Part shown: positions 62,507 to 64,000 of the stretch, in pieces
Numbering within the stretch: position 1 is the first letter of the stretch
Layout of the letters: each line of letters starts with the position of its first letter
Source: Citrus sinensis
Taxonomy: Eukaryota; Streptophyta; Magnoliopsida; Sapindales; Rutaceae
Direction of reading: 5' to 3'
DNA: 64,000 bases
Assembly (NCBI RefSeq): GCF_022201045.2
Contig: NC_068559.1
Coordinates: 24,621,501 to 24,685,500, forward strand
The notes under the pieces: model-generated
What the model was told of the DNA's origin: nothing
Database searches by the model: none
Seen by the model: only the letters and a program-made list of their open reading frames with translations
Program-made: the position numbers and the translations under genes

Positions 62507-64000
62507 TTGTGTCCTGCCCTTTCCAAATGGGCTTGTGAAATAGGCAGAAAGTAGAGAGGAGTCTTGGAAAATAGTCTTTTAATTTAATTTTTCCAAGTTC
62601 TTGAAAGGGAACTTAATATATATGATAACAGTGTATCATGTTTGATTGAGTTTTTCACATCATGGAATGCATCTTTTGTTAAGAGGCAGGCGGCTAATCT
62701 TGGTGTCTTTTTCACTTTTCTCATCTTCTGTCTCTAAAATGTTGCATGGACCATCGGCACTATTATGGGTAGACAAAAATGGAAGCAATAACCACATATT
62801 TGTCATGCTTCAATTTGCTGCACTTAGGTTATTCTCATGCTGCAGAATGTCAAAGCTTAATATTAGTTGTGGTGTGATTTTCATCGTCACTACCAGCAGC
62901 TCAGTGGCCTCCAATCCTGGGGTGGAATGAATTCTTTTTGACAGAAACATGACTGCATAGATCGTCAATTCTCTTCGTTTCATAACAAGAATAATGAATA
63001 TATTGGCTTAGTCTATTTTCAAATAATTGTTAGATTTGAAGGCAATAAATTTCCAATTAATCAATAATGAAATGCAAAGTTGCTGTAGTCAATGTTAAAC
63101 GAATTATTTTCATGCGAGGCATTCGTAAAACTGTTAAGGGTCACTGATCCGCATCTTCAAGATTGGTAGTGTGAACTGTGCGCCATCAGACAATTCAAGC
63201 ACTGTTCCTGGTGTCCTTTTTTCTCCCAACTGTGGTTTTTAGTTTGAAATTTCTCCCTTTGAGCCACATTTATTAATGTTTTCTTTTAAAATGATAGCCA
63301 TTATGGACAACAATTCAAGAAAGTGCTACTGCAAATGGCAAGACCAGACTTCACTTTGAAATTACTTTGCTGCTTTTATGGTCTTGATACTCGGCTATAG
63401 AGCTAGTAGGCAATTTCTTAAGTGCAGGATGACCTTGGTGGTAAGTAGTATTAGTTGGCCACCAACAGCTAATATAACATCTGCTACCAATTTGTAACTA
63501 GCCGATTCAATGACCATGTGATCAATAATATATCTACCATTATGAAAACTCAGATGTCATCACATTCATCATCCACGGAATGCAACGGCGCATTCCCAAT
63601 GCTGCTCAAGGGTGTATAGAATCTTATCGATTGGCCAAGACATAGTTTATACACTGGATCTAATTGTCTGGGGGAAGCCATCGGTCCAGCAAACGTGAAC
63701 TTGGCATGCTGCAGGTAATTTCTGTGTTTCTAAGCCATTCTATAAAGTTTGTCAGCAGCCAGTTGATCTGATCTTATTAACTATAAAACAAGAATCCTTC
63801 TCAGACCCTCGTAAGAATGGGTCCAAGCAATGTGTAAAAGTTGAAGTCTGAACAAAAATGCATGTGAGAGATATGTAAAGGTTCATAGTGGCTTGCACTC
63901 ACCATGAAGCGAACCTCAATTTATTTGGTGCAAATGAGTTCCTAGTCCAGATCATGCAAGATTTATGTCTTAATAGCTATATATCCATCTAGTTAAACTG
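62507..64000. other. AFP 3' untranslated region and downstream DNA
   Basis: The first few hundred bases should be the 3' untranslated region. The remainder shows no gene, tRNA or transposon that I can support up to the window edge. Confidence 0.4.

Overview
The window is nuclear DNA of a flowering plant, almost certainly a eudicot. It has AT-rich intergenic DNA, multi-exon genes with GT-AG introns, plant-only families (SPIRAL1-like, NINJA/AFP, a pentatricopeptide repeat protein) and nuclear-type tRNA genes. The protein sequences look Citrus-like to me (Sapindales), but that is recall and not a search. I found no bacterial, organellar or viral block and no LTR retroelement.

Layout, left to right: a PPR gene (584-2107, -); an inverted, broken copy of the front of an IST1-like gene (2985-3445, +); a 760-bp Mutator-like element with long inverted ends (3619-4378); the intact IST1-like gene (4989-6179, -) with a duplicated C-terminal module; tRNA-Ser(GCT) (8003-8084); a small secreted LysM protein (8404-8809, +); tRNA-Ala(TGC) (11062-11134, -); a Pack-MULE-like element carrying a decayed piece of a sugar-phosphate translocator gene (11361-12681); COQ4 (13947-15806, +); a SPIRAL1-like gene (16578-17796, -); about 3.3 kb of intergenic DNA; a MES11-type methylesterase gene (21823-24512, -); a DEAH-box helicase of the DEAH10 type (26186-31714, -); CDC48B (33266-37907, -); an ASNSD1-type asparagine synthetase domain gene (39770-44867, -); tRNA-Thr(CGT) (45024-45095); a recently dead hAT transposon (about 45434-48100, -); a G3BP-like NTF2/RRM gene (50616-53555, +); a long regulatory intergenic region rich in ACGT motifs; and an AFP/NINJA-family repressor gene (58743-62506, +).

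The genes form no operon and no single pathway. From memory of Arabidopsis locus numbers, COQ4, SPIRAL1, CDC48B, the asparagine-synthase-like gene and the NTF2/RRM gene follow the order of the At2g0369-At2g0364 block. The methylesterase and AFP genes recall a second block on Arabidopsis chromosome 3. The window would then be an ancestral gene-order segment that Arabidopsis later split between duplicated regions.

I give exon coordinates, worked out by hand from splice signals and reading phase, for every split gene; phases close in all of them. The least ordinary observations are the Pack-MULE-like capture, the IST1 inverted copy plus internal duplication, the hAT gene with three in-frame stops in an otherwise open frame, a GC-AG intron, and the ABRE cluster in front of an ABA-signalling repressor. 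I did not find an unmistakably new biological system.
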